A DNA stretch of 64,000 nt from an uncultured Burkholderiales bacterium (GTDB lineage: Bacteria; Pseudomonadota; Gammaproteobacteria; Burkholderiales; Burkholderiaceae_C): NCBI GenBank assembly GCA_903844385.1, contig CAIMTJ010000042.1, forward strand, positions 1-64,000, read 5' to 3'. Position 1 is the stretch's first letter. Each line of letters begins with the position of its first letter. The translations under genes were made by a program, and so were the position numbers. Positions 41,490 to 50,772 of this stretch are shown in pieces. The notes beneath the pieces were generated by a model. The model was not told the DNA's origin. It saw nothing but the letters and a program-made list of their open reading frames with translations, and searched no databases.

Positions 41490-42256
41490 GCGTGGGTCTC
41501 CAAATTCGATGTATCGCTAGGCGCAGCCGTGGGGTGGGGAGTATCCGCCAAGGTGACCAAGCGAAAGAAATCATCCATGCGTCCACTTGGGGTTCTGGCC
41601 TTGAACTCTCGGGGTGTGCCATTGGCCACAATGACCCCTGCATTGATGACAATGGCACGAGAGCAAACGGCCTCCACCTCTTCCAAGACGTGTGTCGAAA
41701 ACACGATGGCTTTGGAGCGCCCCATGTGAGTAATCAATTCCCGAATCTCAAACTTTTGATTGGGATCGAGCCCATCGGTGGGCTCATCCAAGACCAGGAC
41801 TTGAGGGTCATGAATCAAAGCTTGCGCCAAACCGGTTCGCTGTCTAAAGCCCTTGGACAAGGTATCGATGGCTTGGTGCCAAACACGGTCCAAGTGACAT
41901 TCCTCACAAACCCGCTCCAAAGCTTGGCGTTGTGCTGCACCGCGTAAACCACGTATTTCGGCGATGAACTTCAAGAAGTTTCCCACGGTCATTTCTTCAT
42001 AGAGAGCGGCAGACTCGGGCAAATAGCCGATGGTTTCTTTGGCCTGCAATGCATGGGTCGAGAGATCAAAACCGCAAACTTCCACTCGGCCCGCAGTGGG
42101 CTCCAAAAAGCCCGTGATGATGCGCATGGTGGTGGATTTGCCAGCGCCATTGGGGCCTAAAAAGCCCAACACCTCACCAGGAGCGACCTCAAATGAGACG
42201 TCGCTCAAGACTTGTTTGTTGCCAAACGTTTTGAATAAATTGTCAACTTTGATCAT
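41486..42256 (-). CDS. ABC transporter ATP-binding protein (GldA-like)
   Basis: FLGPNGAGKSTTMRIITGFLEPTAG, LSKGFRQRTGLAQALIHDPQVLVLDEPTDGLDP. Confidence 0.93.
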   Translation of the reverse strand: MIKVDNLFKTFGNKQVLSDVSFEVAPGEVLGFLGPNGAGKSTTMRIITGFLEPTAGRVEVCGFDLSTHALQAKETIGYLPESAALYEEMTVGNFLKFIAEIRGLRGAAQRQALERVCEECHLDRVWHQAIDTLSKGFRQRTGLAQALIHDPQVLVLDEPTDGLDPNQKFEIRELITHMGRSKAIVFSTHVLEEVEAVCSRAIVINAGVIVANGTPREFKARTPSGRMDDFFRLVTLADTPHPTAAPSDTSNLETHA

Positions 42257-42544
42257 AGGAGTGTCCTTAGGCGAGTCTTTTTGCTGCGCCCATTGAAGAA
42301 AATATCAATTTTGGGTTGAAATTGAGGATGGAGTTGAAAATTTCAAGAGGCGAGTCTAGTCCAATTTGAATCGACTTGGGCCCCGCCCTGGGTGAGCCAA
42401 GAACTCTTAGCGCAACGTTGTCGCGCTTTGAAATTGACAGTCCCTTTGTTTTTTGATTTGCGCGAATGTTAGCGTAATTTCTGAGCACATGGCGCGATAC
42501 TGGCGCAAATGAGGGTAAAAACTAATCCTCCATGGCCAGCTGCA

Positions 42545-42571
42545 GGGGCTTGAGGGGCTTGAGGGGTTTGA
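42545..42571. repeat. Short 9-bp tandem repeat (GGGGCTTGA x2, GGGGTTTGA)
   Basis: Read directly in intergenic DNA. Confidence 0.6.
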
Positions 42572-42699
42572 GGGGGCCTGAGCACCCAAAGCCGCCTAAA
42601 GTGCCGCGGGCACCTCTATGCTTGAGACTCTGGAGCAAGAGCCAAGGGACGCCTGCGATTTGATTCGATAAAAAATCGCACAACGCAACACCAGTGCGC

Positions 42700-43479
42700 T
42701 CAAAGCAGCCCCGCATAAGAGCCACCATCGAGCTGGAGGTTCTGGCCAGAAATAAATCCCGCTTGCGCCGAACATAAAAAAGCACAGGCATCGGCAAATT
42801 CACCAGGGGTACCAAACCGTTTGGCCGCCACTGTTTGTACGATCTCTTCACGCGCAGCCTCGTAGCTGATACTCTTATTTTTAGCAATGCGCTGGGCCAT
42901 GAAATCTTGCCTTGGCGTATCGATGCGCTCGGGCAGCAAATTATTGATGGTCACGTTGTCGGCCACTGCCTCTTGTGACACCGATTTACAAAATGCAGTG
43001 AGCCCCGTGCGTGCTGTGGTTGACAGCGCCATGTGCGAGCGTGGACTCTTGACCATGGCCGAAGTGATGTTGACGATTCGTCCAAAACGCCTCTCGCGCA
43101 TCCCTGGCAAAAAACCTCGTATGAGCAAAATGGGAGCAAGCATATTGCCCTCGAGTGCAGACAACCAGGCTGCATGATCCCAGTCTTTGAGCACACCCGG
43201 AGGTGGACCCGCATTGTTGTTGACCAAAATATCGAGTGGCTCGCAGACTTGAAACAAGTGCGCTCGACCGTCGTCATGCGTGATATCGGCCACCACAGTT
43301 TTTACGCTCACGCCAGTGCTTTTCAAAATGTGGGCATGAGCCACATCGAGTCTGCCTTGGTCTCTGCCGTTGATGTAGACCAGCGCCCCTTCCCGGGCCA
43401 AAGCGAGCGCACAAGCCATCCCCAAACCCTGGGAAGAAGCACACACCAACGCTCGGCGACCCTTGATTGCCAAATCCAT
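42700..43479 (-). CDS. SDR family oxidoreductase (atypical active site)
   Basis: Nucleotide-binding ALVCASSQGLGMACALALAREGA; ILVNNNAGPPPG; FISGQNLQLDGGSYAGLL. Confidence 0.9.
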   Translation of the reverse strand: MDLAIKGRRALVCASSQGLGMACALALAREGALVYINGRDQGRLDVAHAHILKSTGVSVKTVVADITHDDGRAHLFQVCEPLDILVNNNAGPPPGVLKDWDHAAWLSALEGNMLAPILLIRGFLPGMRERRFGRIVNITSAMVKSPRSHMALSTTARTGLTAFCKSVSQEAVADNVTINNLLPERIDTPRQDFMAQRIAKNKSISYEAAREEIVQTVAAKRFGTPGEFADACAFLCSAQAGFISGQNLQLDGGSYAGLL

Positions 43480-43496
43480 ATCAATACCCTCTTGTT

Positions 43497-44489
43497 TTAT
43501 TTTTGAGTGACGATTTTGGCAGACTTGATCACGCCCGCCCATTGCCCACTCTCCAGAGCCATCATTTTGGTGAATTCTTGAGCACCATAAACCACCGGAT
43601 CAAAACTCATCTCTCGCATGCGCTTTTGATAAGCCCCATCTTTGGCCAAGAGGGCCAACTCATGCTCCCAAAAACCGATGACCTCAGGCGGTGTTTTGGC
43701 GGCAAAGAAAGCACCATACCAATTCATGATGTCCAAATTGCTCAGTCCACTCTCGCTCAAGGTGGGCAATTCAGGATAGGCCTCTAGTCGATTGGATTCC
43801 AAGGTCGCCAAAGCGCGCAGCTTACCCGCTTTTATGTGCTCCTTCACCGACTCCACTGATTGCACCAAAAATTGCACATCCCCTCCCAGCAAACCCATCA
43901 CCGCGGGCGCACTGCCTTGGTAGGGCACGTGAGTGAGCGTCACGCCAGCCTTGGCAAAAATGATCTCCGAGATCAAATGAAACGCGTGCCCCAAACCTGG
44001 AGAGCCATAAAAGTACTTGTCAGGATTTTTCTTGACCAGCGCAAAAAAATCAGACAAATTGGTGGCCGGCACTTTGGCATTGACCACAATCACAGCGGGA
44101 TTACGCCCCATGAGGGAAGCGGGCAGCAAGTCCTTGGCGGGGTCATAGGCGGGTTTGGGATCAAAATGCGGCGCAATGGTGATGGGCGTTGGCGGCGCAA
44201 ATAGCAAGGTGTAGCCGTCAGCGGGGGCTTTGACCACGTAGTTGGTTCCAATTTGTCCAGACGCACCGGGCATGTTCTCCACAGTGATGGATTGCCCCCA
44301 TTTTTGAGACAACATGAGGGCCACCAATCTGCCCACTGTGTCGGGCCCGCCAGTGGCGGGAAACGGCACGATCATGCGAATGTTGCGAGTGGGGTATTTG
44401 CTGCTTTGCGCCCACAGCGGGCCTGTCGTGAGGGCACCCATTCCGGTGGCCATCAACAAGGTTCTGCGATTGAAAGTCGGAAGTGACAT
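43497..44489 (-). CDS. TctC/Bug family substrate-binding protein
   Basis: Twin-Arg-like/signal N-terminus; YPTRNIRMIVPFPATGGPDTVGRLVAL...MPGASGQIGTNYVVKAPADGYTLLFA. Confidence 0.92.
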   Translation of the reverse strand: MSLPTFNRRTLLMATGMGALTTGPLWAQSSKYPTRNIRMIVPFPATGGPDTVGRLVALMLSQKWGQSITVENMPGASGQIGTNYVVKAPADGYTLLFAPPTPITIAPHFDPKPAYDPAKDLLPASLMGRNPAVIVVNAKVPATNLSDFFALVKKNPDKYFYGSPGLGHAFHLISEIIFAKAGVTLTHVPYQGSAPAVMGLLGGDVQFLVQSVESVKEHIKAGKLRALATLESNRLEAYPELPTLSESGLSNLDIMNWYGAFFAAKTPPEVIGFWEHELALLAKDGAYQKRMREMSFDPVVYGAQEFTKMMALESGQWAGVIKSAKIVTQK

Positions 44490-44541
44490 GGTCTAACCCT
44501 TTGCAATGGTTGAAAAAATGAGAAAAAGCTTGGCTGCGCCG

Positions 44542-46032
44542 TCATCGGCCAGGATCAATCCCATCCGTTCGGGCGCTGGGGTCAGCGCGAACCGCTGGAT
44601 GCCCTGTGACGGATGGGGGGTGATCGTGTGAATGATCATGCGAGTGACCCGGGCCGTGGGCATGATCATGCGAGTGACCCGGGCCGTGGGCATGATCGAG
44701 CGTTTGCGCAGGGTGATTTGAGCGCTTCAACTCAGATGGGTCACGCCGCTCATGGTCCATCCTCAAGCCCACCACACCAGGCTTGAGGGATGCGTCATGG
44801 TCCCTCAAATAATGCAGTCGCAAAAGATCCTTGCCGTAGTCGCCACCATTGGGGGTCCTCACCAAGGTGTGGATGTGAAATTTGGCGGGCAAGTTATTGG
44901 TGAGAAAAACGCCCGAATGGTGATCAAACTCGGCCATAATCACTGGACTTTGGATGCGGTAGTAAAAAGTGTCGTGATCCTGAGTCCCCCCAATCCAGGA
45001 GAAATAGGTCTCATCCAAGCGATCTTGAACCTCCTGCATCCGTGCTTTGTGGGGTCCGGCCGGCAAGGGTTCAATGAAGGACTGCACCAAATCCAAGAGC
45101 CGAGTTTGCTGAGCAGCATTGAAGTGTTTGGCGGCAATCCCTTCATAGGCAATGATGCGGTTGTCTTGCATGGCGCCGCCCAGATGCAATTGATCGGCTT
45201 TGTGGCGACGACCATCGGGCAAGTCTCCACCCGCGCTAGAGTGATAGACATTGGCTTTTTCACGTTGACTGGCACTCAAAGCGTTGATCAAAGACAGGCC
45301 TTGACGCTCCTCGTCTTCGAACATCTTGAGTCCCGCATGAAGCCCCTCATCAATGGAATTGGGCTCCGCACCCATGAAAGTGGGTGAAATCACCATTTGG
45401 TCTTTGATCACCAAACAATTGAGTGCCAAGTGGTGACCACTGACTTGCCAGCCCCAAGGCTCAACGAGTGAGGGTTCACCAAACAAGGTGAAGTTATAAC
45501 TCCACTCACCCAGCACCTTTGTATTGTGGGTGAGAGTGCCCAAAAAATGATTGATGCGCATGGTGTTGCGGGTTTTCTCAAATCCCTTGGGCGACAGACT
45601 GCAGGCCATGAGCTTCAAGATCGACTCGCGCGCTGCAAGACCCAACTCCTCGAGTCGCAAGCCGTAGCGGTAGATGTACATCTCCGTGTTGTTCCAGCGT
45701 CTCCACTCGCGAGCGTGAAGCGTAAGACTCACCAAGCGCCTTTGCTCTGCACTCAGAAGGTTCAACATCGCCAAGGCAGCCTCCACCATGGCCTGCACAG
45801 GGGCATCTTGGGCCTGTCGTTGAAAGAGACCTGGCACCACTTGTCCGTTGGTGGTGACCCCCAAGAACTCTTGTGCATAAAGCTCGTCCCAGGGATCAAA
45901 CAGCAACGCTTTGGGGTAAGGATTGGCCAGTCCCGCATCTCCATGCTGGTAGGCGTCTCGACCTTGAAAAGCAGCCACCCTTGGGTAATCCAAAGTGGGG
46001 ACAAAAGGACGAAAATCTTTCGGATCAGTCAT
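44542..46032 (-). CDS. DUF3500-family protein with His-rich C-terminal tail
   Basis: LSLTLHAREWRRWNNTEMYIYRYGLRLEEL...WGWQVSGHHLALNCLVIKDQMVISPTFMGAEPNSI; tail DHAHGPGHSHDHAHGPGHSHDHSHDHPP. Confidence 0.8.
   Translation of the reverse strand: MTDPKDFRPFVPTLDYPRVAAFQGRDAYQHGDAGLANPYPKALLFDPWDELYAQEFLGVTTNGQVVPGLFQRQAQDAPVQAMVEAALAMLNLLSAEQRRLVSLTLHAREWRRWNNTEMYIYRYGLRLEELGLAARESILKLMACSLSPKGFEKTRNTMRINHFLGTLTHNTKVLGEWSYNFTLFGEPSLVEPWGWQVSGHHLALNCLVIKDQMVISPTFMGAEPNSIDEGLHAGLKMFEDEERQGLSLINALSASQREKANVYHSSAGGDLPDGRRHKADQLHLGGAMQDNRIIAYEGIAAKHFNAAQQTRLLDLVQSFIEPLPAGPHKARMQEVQDRLDETYFSWIGGTQDHDTFYYRIQSPVIMAEFDHHSGVFLTNNLPAKFHIHTLVRTPNGGDYGKDLLRLHYLRDHDASLKPGVVGLRMDHERRDPSELKRSNHPAQTLDHAHGPGHSHDHAHGPGHSHDHSHDHPPSVTGHPAVRADPSARTDGIDPGR
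44632..44691. repeat. Two perfect 30-bp tandem repeats encoding the His-rich tail
   Basis: ATGATCATGCGAGTGACCCGGGCCGTGGGC x2. Confidence 0.95.
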
Positions 46033-46036
46033 CTCT

Positions 46037-47869
46037 TCATCTCCCAGTTCTGTCTGTTTGACGATCGTGGGCTTTGGCAGTGAAGCGCTCTGGTGTTGGG
46101 TGCGAATCCAAGGGCTGCGCCCCAAGCACAAGCGACCACAGGGCTTGAGCCTGGTCGGATCCATCGACGTCGCCTGGCTCACCATGCCACGCCACATGTT
46201 GATCGGGTCGAATCAGCACCAAGGTGGAGGTGTACACATCTTGGATGCAAAGCTTGGGGGCCACTTCACGCGCGTGGCCACTGTCTCGATGAGGTTGATC
46301 ACAGTCGCTCGTGCTGTCTTCGATCACCAAGTCACGCCACTGCAGTGTCTTGAGCGGCAAGCCCAAACGTTGAGCCGCTTCACTCAGAGAGTACACGGCC
46401 TGTGCCTGCCCCATATTGATCAAGGTAAAGCCCAATCCAAAGTGATCAAAACAAGATACCCCAGGCGACAGCCACACATGGGGCGCTCTGGCACCAGAGC
46501 GTAAAACGCCAGACAATGTGTCCCAATGATCCGCTGGGGCTGGAGCCAAGTCGTGCGCCACGATATTGGACAACTCATAGCGCTCCCCCAGCTGCAACCC
46601 AACGCTGCGGTACTGCGCCGCATCCTCTTTCAAGATCTGCTCGCCCAACAAGGCCCTGGCTTGGGCAGCCTCAGAGGAATGGTCCTCAAAATTGCGCGGG
46701 ACGTGCCAGCCGTCCATGACTGCCGCGCATTGCACACCAAAAGCGGCATTGCGCAGTCCCATGGGTCGACGCTCTCGCTCAAAGCTCTCGAGCAGCCCCT
46801 CCCCCCCCCAGCCTTTGATCACCGCTTCCAACTTCCAGCACAAATTCATCACGTCACCAATGCCCGTGTTCATGCCCATGCCGCCCAGCGGCGTGAACAA
46901 ATGAGCGGCGTCTCCCACCAAAAATGCATGCCCCAGTTGATAGCGATCAGCCACCAAGGCCAAGCCTCCGCGCCAAGGACCGCCCGAGAGAATTTCAAAA
47001 TCCAAGTCATGGTGAGCCAACAGCGTTTCATCGCTCGAGAGTAAGGAGCGCACGACTTCGCGTGCATCCAGCGTCTGCCAATCCACGCCTGGAGGAACTT
47101 GGTAGTGCACCACCCAACGCTCTTGTCCGTCTTGGGCAAACATCAAACCGCGCAAATCGGGGTTGATGATCCAATTGGAGTGAGCCGGCAAGCGAGCACT
47201 TCTCGCTTGCAAGTGTGGCGCTCGAATGTAGTAAGAGAGCATGGTGCCGCCCATGAATGAGCGCTCAAGGCTGCCGTCTTGCCCTTGCAGCTGTGCGCCA
47301 ATGGTTTTTCTCACCAAACTGTTGGCCCCGTCTGCGCCAATTAAAAACCGTGCATGAACCGTGTAGATTTGCCCCTGAGGGTTTTGAATGCGCGCCTTAA
47401 TCGGATGAGACTCTCCAGCCCCCCCATCGGTAAACCCCAGCAATCGGTGACCAAAACAGATACCCCCCCCAGCCAGGGACTGGGCGTGGTGGCAAAGCTC
47501 CTTCTCCAAGGTGATCTGAGAGATCTGGTTGGGCAGCTCCGGCGTGGGCCAGTTCGACACGGGTCTGGGCATGCGGGCAAACTCTTCACCACAAAACCGT
47601 GTCACATAGGCCGAGGCCCTTTGGACATGGTTGGGAAGGCCTGCTTGGCGCAAAGACGCATGCAGACCGAGCCGGCGGAAATACTCCATCGAGCGCGAAT
47701 TGGTGGTGTTGCATTTGGGGTGCTGCGCTGTGGTGTGCTGATCGGTCACCACCCAAGTTGCCACATTCCTGGCCCCCAACTCAATGCACGCACTCAGTCC
47801 CACGGGACCCGCGCCCACGATCAAGACCGCGGTTTTTATATCTTGCGCTGTGCTCATCGACATATCCAA
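46037..47869 (-). CDS. FAD-dependent aromatic monooxygenase (phenol hydroxylase / PheA-TfdB-like)
   Basis: VLIVGAGPVGLSACIELGARN, LIGADGANSLVRKTIG, FLVGDAAHLFTPLGGMGMNTGIGDVMNLCWKLEA. Confidence 0.92.
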   Translation of the reverse strand: MDMSMSTAQDIKTAVLIVGAGPVGLSACIELGARNVATWVVTDQHTTAQHPKCNTTNSRSMEYFRRLGLHASLRQAGLPNHVQRASAYVTRFCGEEFARMPRPVSNWPTPELPNQISQITLEKELCHHAQSLAGGGICFGHRLLGFTDGGAGESHPIKARIQNPQGQIYTVHARFLIGADGANSLVRKTIGAQLQGQDGSLERSFMGGTMLSYYIRAPHLQARSARLPAHSNWIINPDLRGLMFAQDGQERWVVHYQVPPGVDWQTLDAREVVRSLLSSDETLLAHHDLDFEILSGGPWRGGLALVADRYQLGHAFLVGDAAHLFTPLGGMGMNTGIGDVMNLCWKLEAVIKGWGGEGLLESFERERRPMGLRNAAFGVQCAAVMDGWHVPRNFEDHSSEAAQARALLGEQILKEDAAQYRSVGLQLGERYELSNIVAHDLAPAPADHWDTLSGVLRSGARAPHVWLSPGVSCFDHFGLGFTLINMGQAQAVYSLSEAAQRLGLPLKTLQWRDLVIEDSTSDCDQPHRDSGHAREVAPKLCIQDVYTSTLVLIRPDQHVAWHGEPGDVDGSDQAQALWSLVLGAQPLDSHPTPERFTAKAHDRQTDRTGR

Positions 47870-47897
47870 AGACCATCCGAATCAATTCAATCGAAGC

Positions 47898-47930
47898 ACT
47901 CTAGCCGATCCCATCCCTAGGGTCTAGAGT
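47898..47930. promoter_or_regulatory. Inverted repeat ACTCTAG-N19-CTAGAGT containing CCTAGGGTCTAG, in the divergent monooxygenase/Rieske promoter region
   Basis: 7-bp perfect arms; inner sequence resembles CCTAGGGTTTAG at 33340. Confidence 0.45.
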
Positions 47931-48076
47931 AAAAACCCCTTTTGCGCCTTCACTCCCCTTCAGTTTGAAAACCCTCGTGTCCCGGGGAATTGGCTTGGGC
48001 CAATCGCCCCATTGACAACAAGTTCTTTTACAATGTCTATCTTTGAACATTGATCCTCCAAGCGACGCAATATATT

Positions 48077-49354
48077 ATGAATAAAGAGATGGCCCAAGTC
48101 CTCACCCAAACCGGCCCCGATACGGCGATGGGCAATTTACTCCGACGCTACTGGGTCCCCATTGTCTCGAGCGAAGAAATCGCCCTGCCCGACGGCCCTC
48201 AAGTCAAGACCCAAATCATGGGGGAGCATTTGGTGGTGTTTCGCGACACCCAGGGTGAAGTGGGTGTGGTGAGTGAATTTTGCTCGCACCGCGGTGTCTC
48301 TTTGTTTTTTGCCAGAAACGAAGAAGGTGGCCTCAGGTGCGCTTACCACGGTTTGAAATTCAATCGGCACGGTCACTGCATTGAGGTGCCCTCAGCACCG
48401 GAGATGTGCTCAAAAATGAACATCAAAGCCTACCCCTGCATTGAGCAAGCTGGTTTGGTATGGGCTTACATGGGGCCGCCTGAGTTTCAACCCGCACCGC
48501 CAGAACTTGAATGGAGTACCTTGCCTGCAAGCCATGTGTTTATCTCCAAGCGCGAACAAGAGTGCAACTTCCTCCAAGCCATGGAAGGCGGCATCGACAC
48601 CGCCCACGTCTCTTACGTTCACCGCTTTGAAGTCGATCGCGACCCGATGCACGTGGGCACCGAGGCCTTGAAATACATCAAAGCCGATGGAAATGTCATC
48701 TTCACTATCGAGAAAACCGACTTTGGGCTCACCTTGTTTGGAAGGCGCAATGCCGATGAGGCGCATTATTACTGGCGCATCACTCAATTCATCTTCCCAT
48801 GGTACACCTTGATTCCACCCTTTGGACACCATGCATTGGGAGGACACTTGTGGGTTCCCAAAGATGACCATCACTGCTGGGCTTGGAGTATCAACTTTCA
48901 CCACGACAAACCGCTCTCGGACCAAGAGGTCAAGGACATGGCCGATGGCAAAGGTATCCATGTGCAATACGAAGCACCCGGCAGCTTTAGGCCCAAGCAA
49001 AACATGGACAACGATTACTTGATGGACAGGAAGGCGCAAAAAAACAAAGAAACCTTCAGCGGTGTCTTTGGCATCTCCATGCAAGACGCATCCTTGCAAG
49101 AGAGCATGGGGCCGATCCAAAACCATGACGAGGAAAAACTCTTGCCCACCGATCGCGCGATTGTGATGGCCAGGCGCATGCTCTACGAAGCAGCCATCAA
49201 CCTTCAAGAGCATCCTGATGCATTGCCCGCCCTGCAACCCCAAAGCCACCATGTTCGGGCTGCGGGTGTGATTTTGCCCAAAAGCGTTGACCCTTTGACT
49301 TGGTCCAAGGAAAACTTGGCCGGTGGCCTTGATCGTCCCCTCTACACGATTTGA
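48077..49354 (+). CDS. Rieske-type aromatic ring-hydroxylating oxygenase, alpha subunit-like (phthalate 4,5-dioxygenase-like)
   Basis: Rieske ligands CSHRGVSLFFARNEEGGLRCAYHG; mononuclear Fe motif EGGIDTAHVSYVHR. Confidence 0.93.
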   Translation: MNKEMAQVLTQTGPDTAMGNLLRRYWVPIVSSEEIALPDGPQVKTQIMGEHLVVFRDTQGEVGVVSEFCSHRGVSLFFARNEEGGLRCAYHGLKFNRHGHCIEVPSAPEMCSKMNIKAYPCIEQAGLVWAYMGPPEFQPAPPELEWSTLPASHVFISKREQECNFLQAMEGGIDTAHVSYVHRFEVDRDPMHVGTEALKYIKADGNVIFTIEKTDFGLTLFGRRNADEAHYYWRITQFIFPWYTLIPPFGHHALGGHLWVPKDDHHCWAWSINFHHDKPLSDQEVKDMADGKGIHVQYEAPGSFRPKQNMDNDYLMDRKAQKNKETFSGVFGISMQDASLQESMGPIQNHDEEKLLPTDRAIVMARRMLYEAAINLQEHPDALPALQPQSHHVRAAGVILPKSVDPLTWSKENLAGGLDRPLYTI

Positions 49355-49776
49355 TGCATCAAGATCCTGCCCTCACCTTGTACTTCGATGGCTCGTGCCC
49401 GCTGTGCCGAGCTGAGATCGATTATTTGAGATACAAAGACACCCACCATTTGGGGCAACTCGCTTTCATTGACATCACCCAAACGGGGCTTGATTGGCAA
49501 GGCAGTGGACTGTCTTGCGAGCGCGCCATGCAATTGATGCAAGGTCGACTGCGAAGCGGCGAAGTGATCGAGGGGGTGCGCGTCTTTGCGACGGCTTACC
49601 GCTTGGTGGATTTGCGCGTCTTGGCGTGGGTGCTGAGTCGACCCTCACTTCAAGGCCTTTTGGCAAAGCTTTACGCCGCCTTTGCCCAGCGTCGCCACCG
49701 CGTCTCGCGCTGGCTGGGTCCTGTGGCCCTGCGCATCAGTGGTTTTTTAACACGCCAGCATCATCGGCGTTCATGA
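49351..49776 (+). CDS. DUF393 / DCC thiol-disulfide oxidoreductase-like protein
   Basis: LTLYFDGSCPLCRAEIDYLR; overlaps Rieske gene by 4 bp. Confidence 0.88.
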   Translation: MMHQDPALTLYFDGSCPLCRAEIDYLRYKDTHHLGQLAFIDITQTGLDWQGSGLSCERAMQLMQGRLRSGEVIEGVRVFATAYRLVDLRVLAWVLSRPSLQGLLAKLYAAFAQRRHRVSRWLGPVALRISGFLTRQHHRRS

Positions 49777-49814
49777 GGCGGTTTGCGTTTGTGATGAAAG
49801 CGCTCAAGACGCAA

Positions 49815-50768
49815 TCAAGACGCGATCAAGAAGTCTCTGGAAATTCCCATACCCAAATCATTGACCCGGTCCAGAAATTGGGTCAAAAAAGCGTGCAGAC
49901 CATTGGCCAAAATTTCCGAAATCACCCCGTATTGCAATTCAGCCCTGAGTTTGCCTGCACGCCTGGTGGTCTCCACCGATTGCTCGTTGGCCAGCACTTC
50001 CAAGTTGGCCACCACCTCGTTCATGCTCGCATGAACTGAGCGTGGCATGTCTGAGCGCAAGATGAGCAACTCGGCCACGCGCTCGGGGCTGATGACGTCG
50101 CGGTAGACTTTTCGGTAAATTTCAAAGCCTGATACGCTGCGCAATATCGCGCTCCAGTGATAAAAGTCATACTCTTGGTCTTTGGCATTGGCAGCGCCAA
50201 AAAAATCACTTTGAACAGCATGGAACTTCACATCCACGAGCCTGGCGGTGTTGTCGGCTCTTTCGAGAAACGTGCCCAAGCGCATAAAGCGCAGCGAATC
50301 ATCAATCAACATGGTCCCAACCGTGACACCCCGAGACAGGTGTGAGCGGTATTTGACCCATTCAAAAAACTGCCCTGGATCGCGCTCAAAGTCACCCGCT
50401 TTTAAGCGACGGTTGAGTTCAAGCCAGGTTTGATTTTGTGTCTCCCACACCTCTGTCGTGAGGGTGCCACGAACGGCTCTGGCATTTTCACGCGCCCCTT
50501 TGAGGCAAGAGATGATGGACGACGGGTTGCTTTCATCTTTGACCATGAACTCCATCACACGAGCGGGCAGCACCTCACCATGGATGCTTTGATAGGCCTG
50601 GGTGAGCTCGCTGATGGACAGCAGTCCTTGCCAGCCGACCTGAGCCACAGCAGTGGACTGGGGCAACAGCGAGGTCTGGTAGTTCACATCCAGCATGCGA
50701 GCGGTATTTTCTGCACGCTCGGTGTAGCGAGACATCCAGTACAAGTGATCGGCGGTGCGAGAAAGCAT
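49815..50768 (-). CDS. Alpha-E domain protein (DUF403)
   Basis: MLSRTADHLYWMSRYTERAENTARMLDVNYQ, typical of alpha-E proteins next to circularly permuted ATP-grasp. Confidence 0.92.
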   Translation of the reverse strand: MLSRTADHLYWMSRYTERAENTARMLDVNYQTSLLPQSTAVAQVGWQGLLSISELTQAYQSIHGEVLPARVMEFMVKDESNPSSIISCLKGARENARAVRGTLTTEVWETQNQTWLELNRRLKAGDFERDPGQFFEWVKYRSHLSRGVTVGTMLIDDSLRFMRLGTFLERADNTARLVDVKFHAVQSDFFGAANAKDQEYDFYHWSAILRSVSGFEIYRKVYRDVISPERVAELLILRSDMPRSVHASMNEVVANLEVLANEQSVETTRRAGKLRAELQYGVISEILANGLHAFLTQFLDRVNDLGMGISRDFLIAS

Positions 50769-50772
50769 AAGT

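Noticed and set aside
42522-42887. 121 aa minus-strand ORF covering the KPLKPLKPL 9-bp repeat
   Set aside because: Overlaps the SDR gene 3' end in another frame and extends into intergenic DNA; the repeat is short and probably simple-sequence slippage
48410-49252. 280 aa minus-strand ORF
   Set aside because: Antisense shadow of the Rieske oxygenase gene
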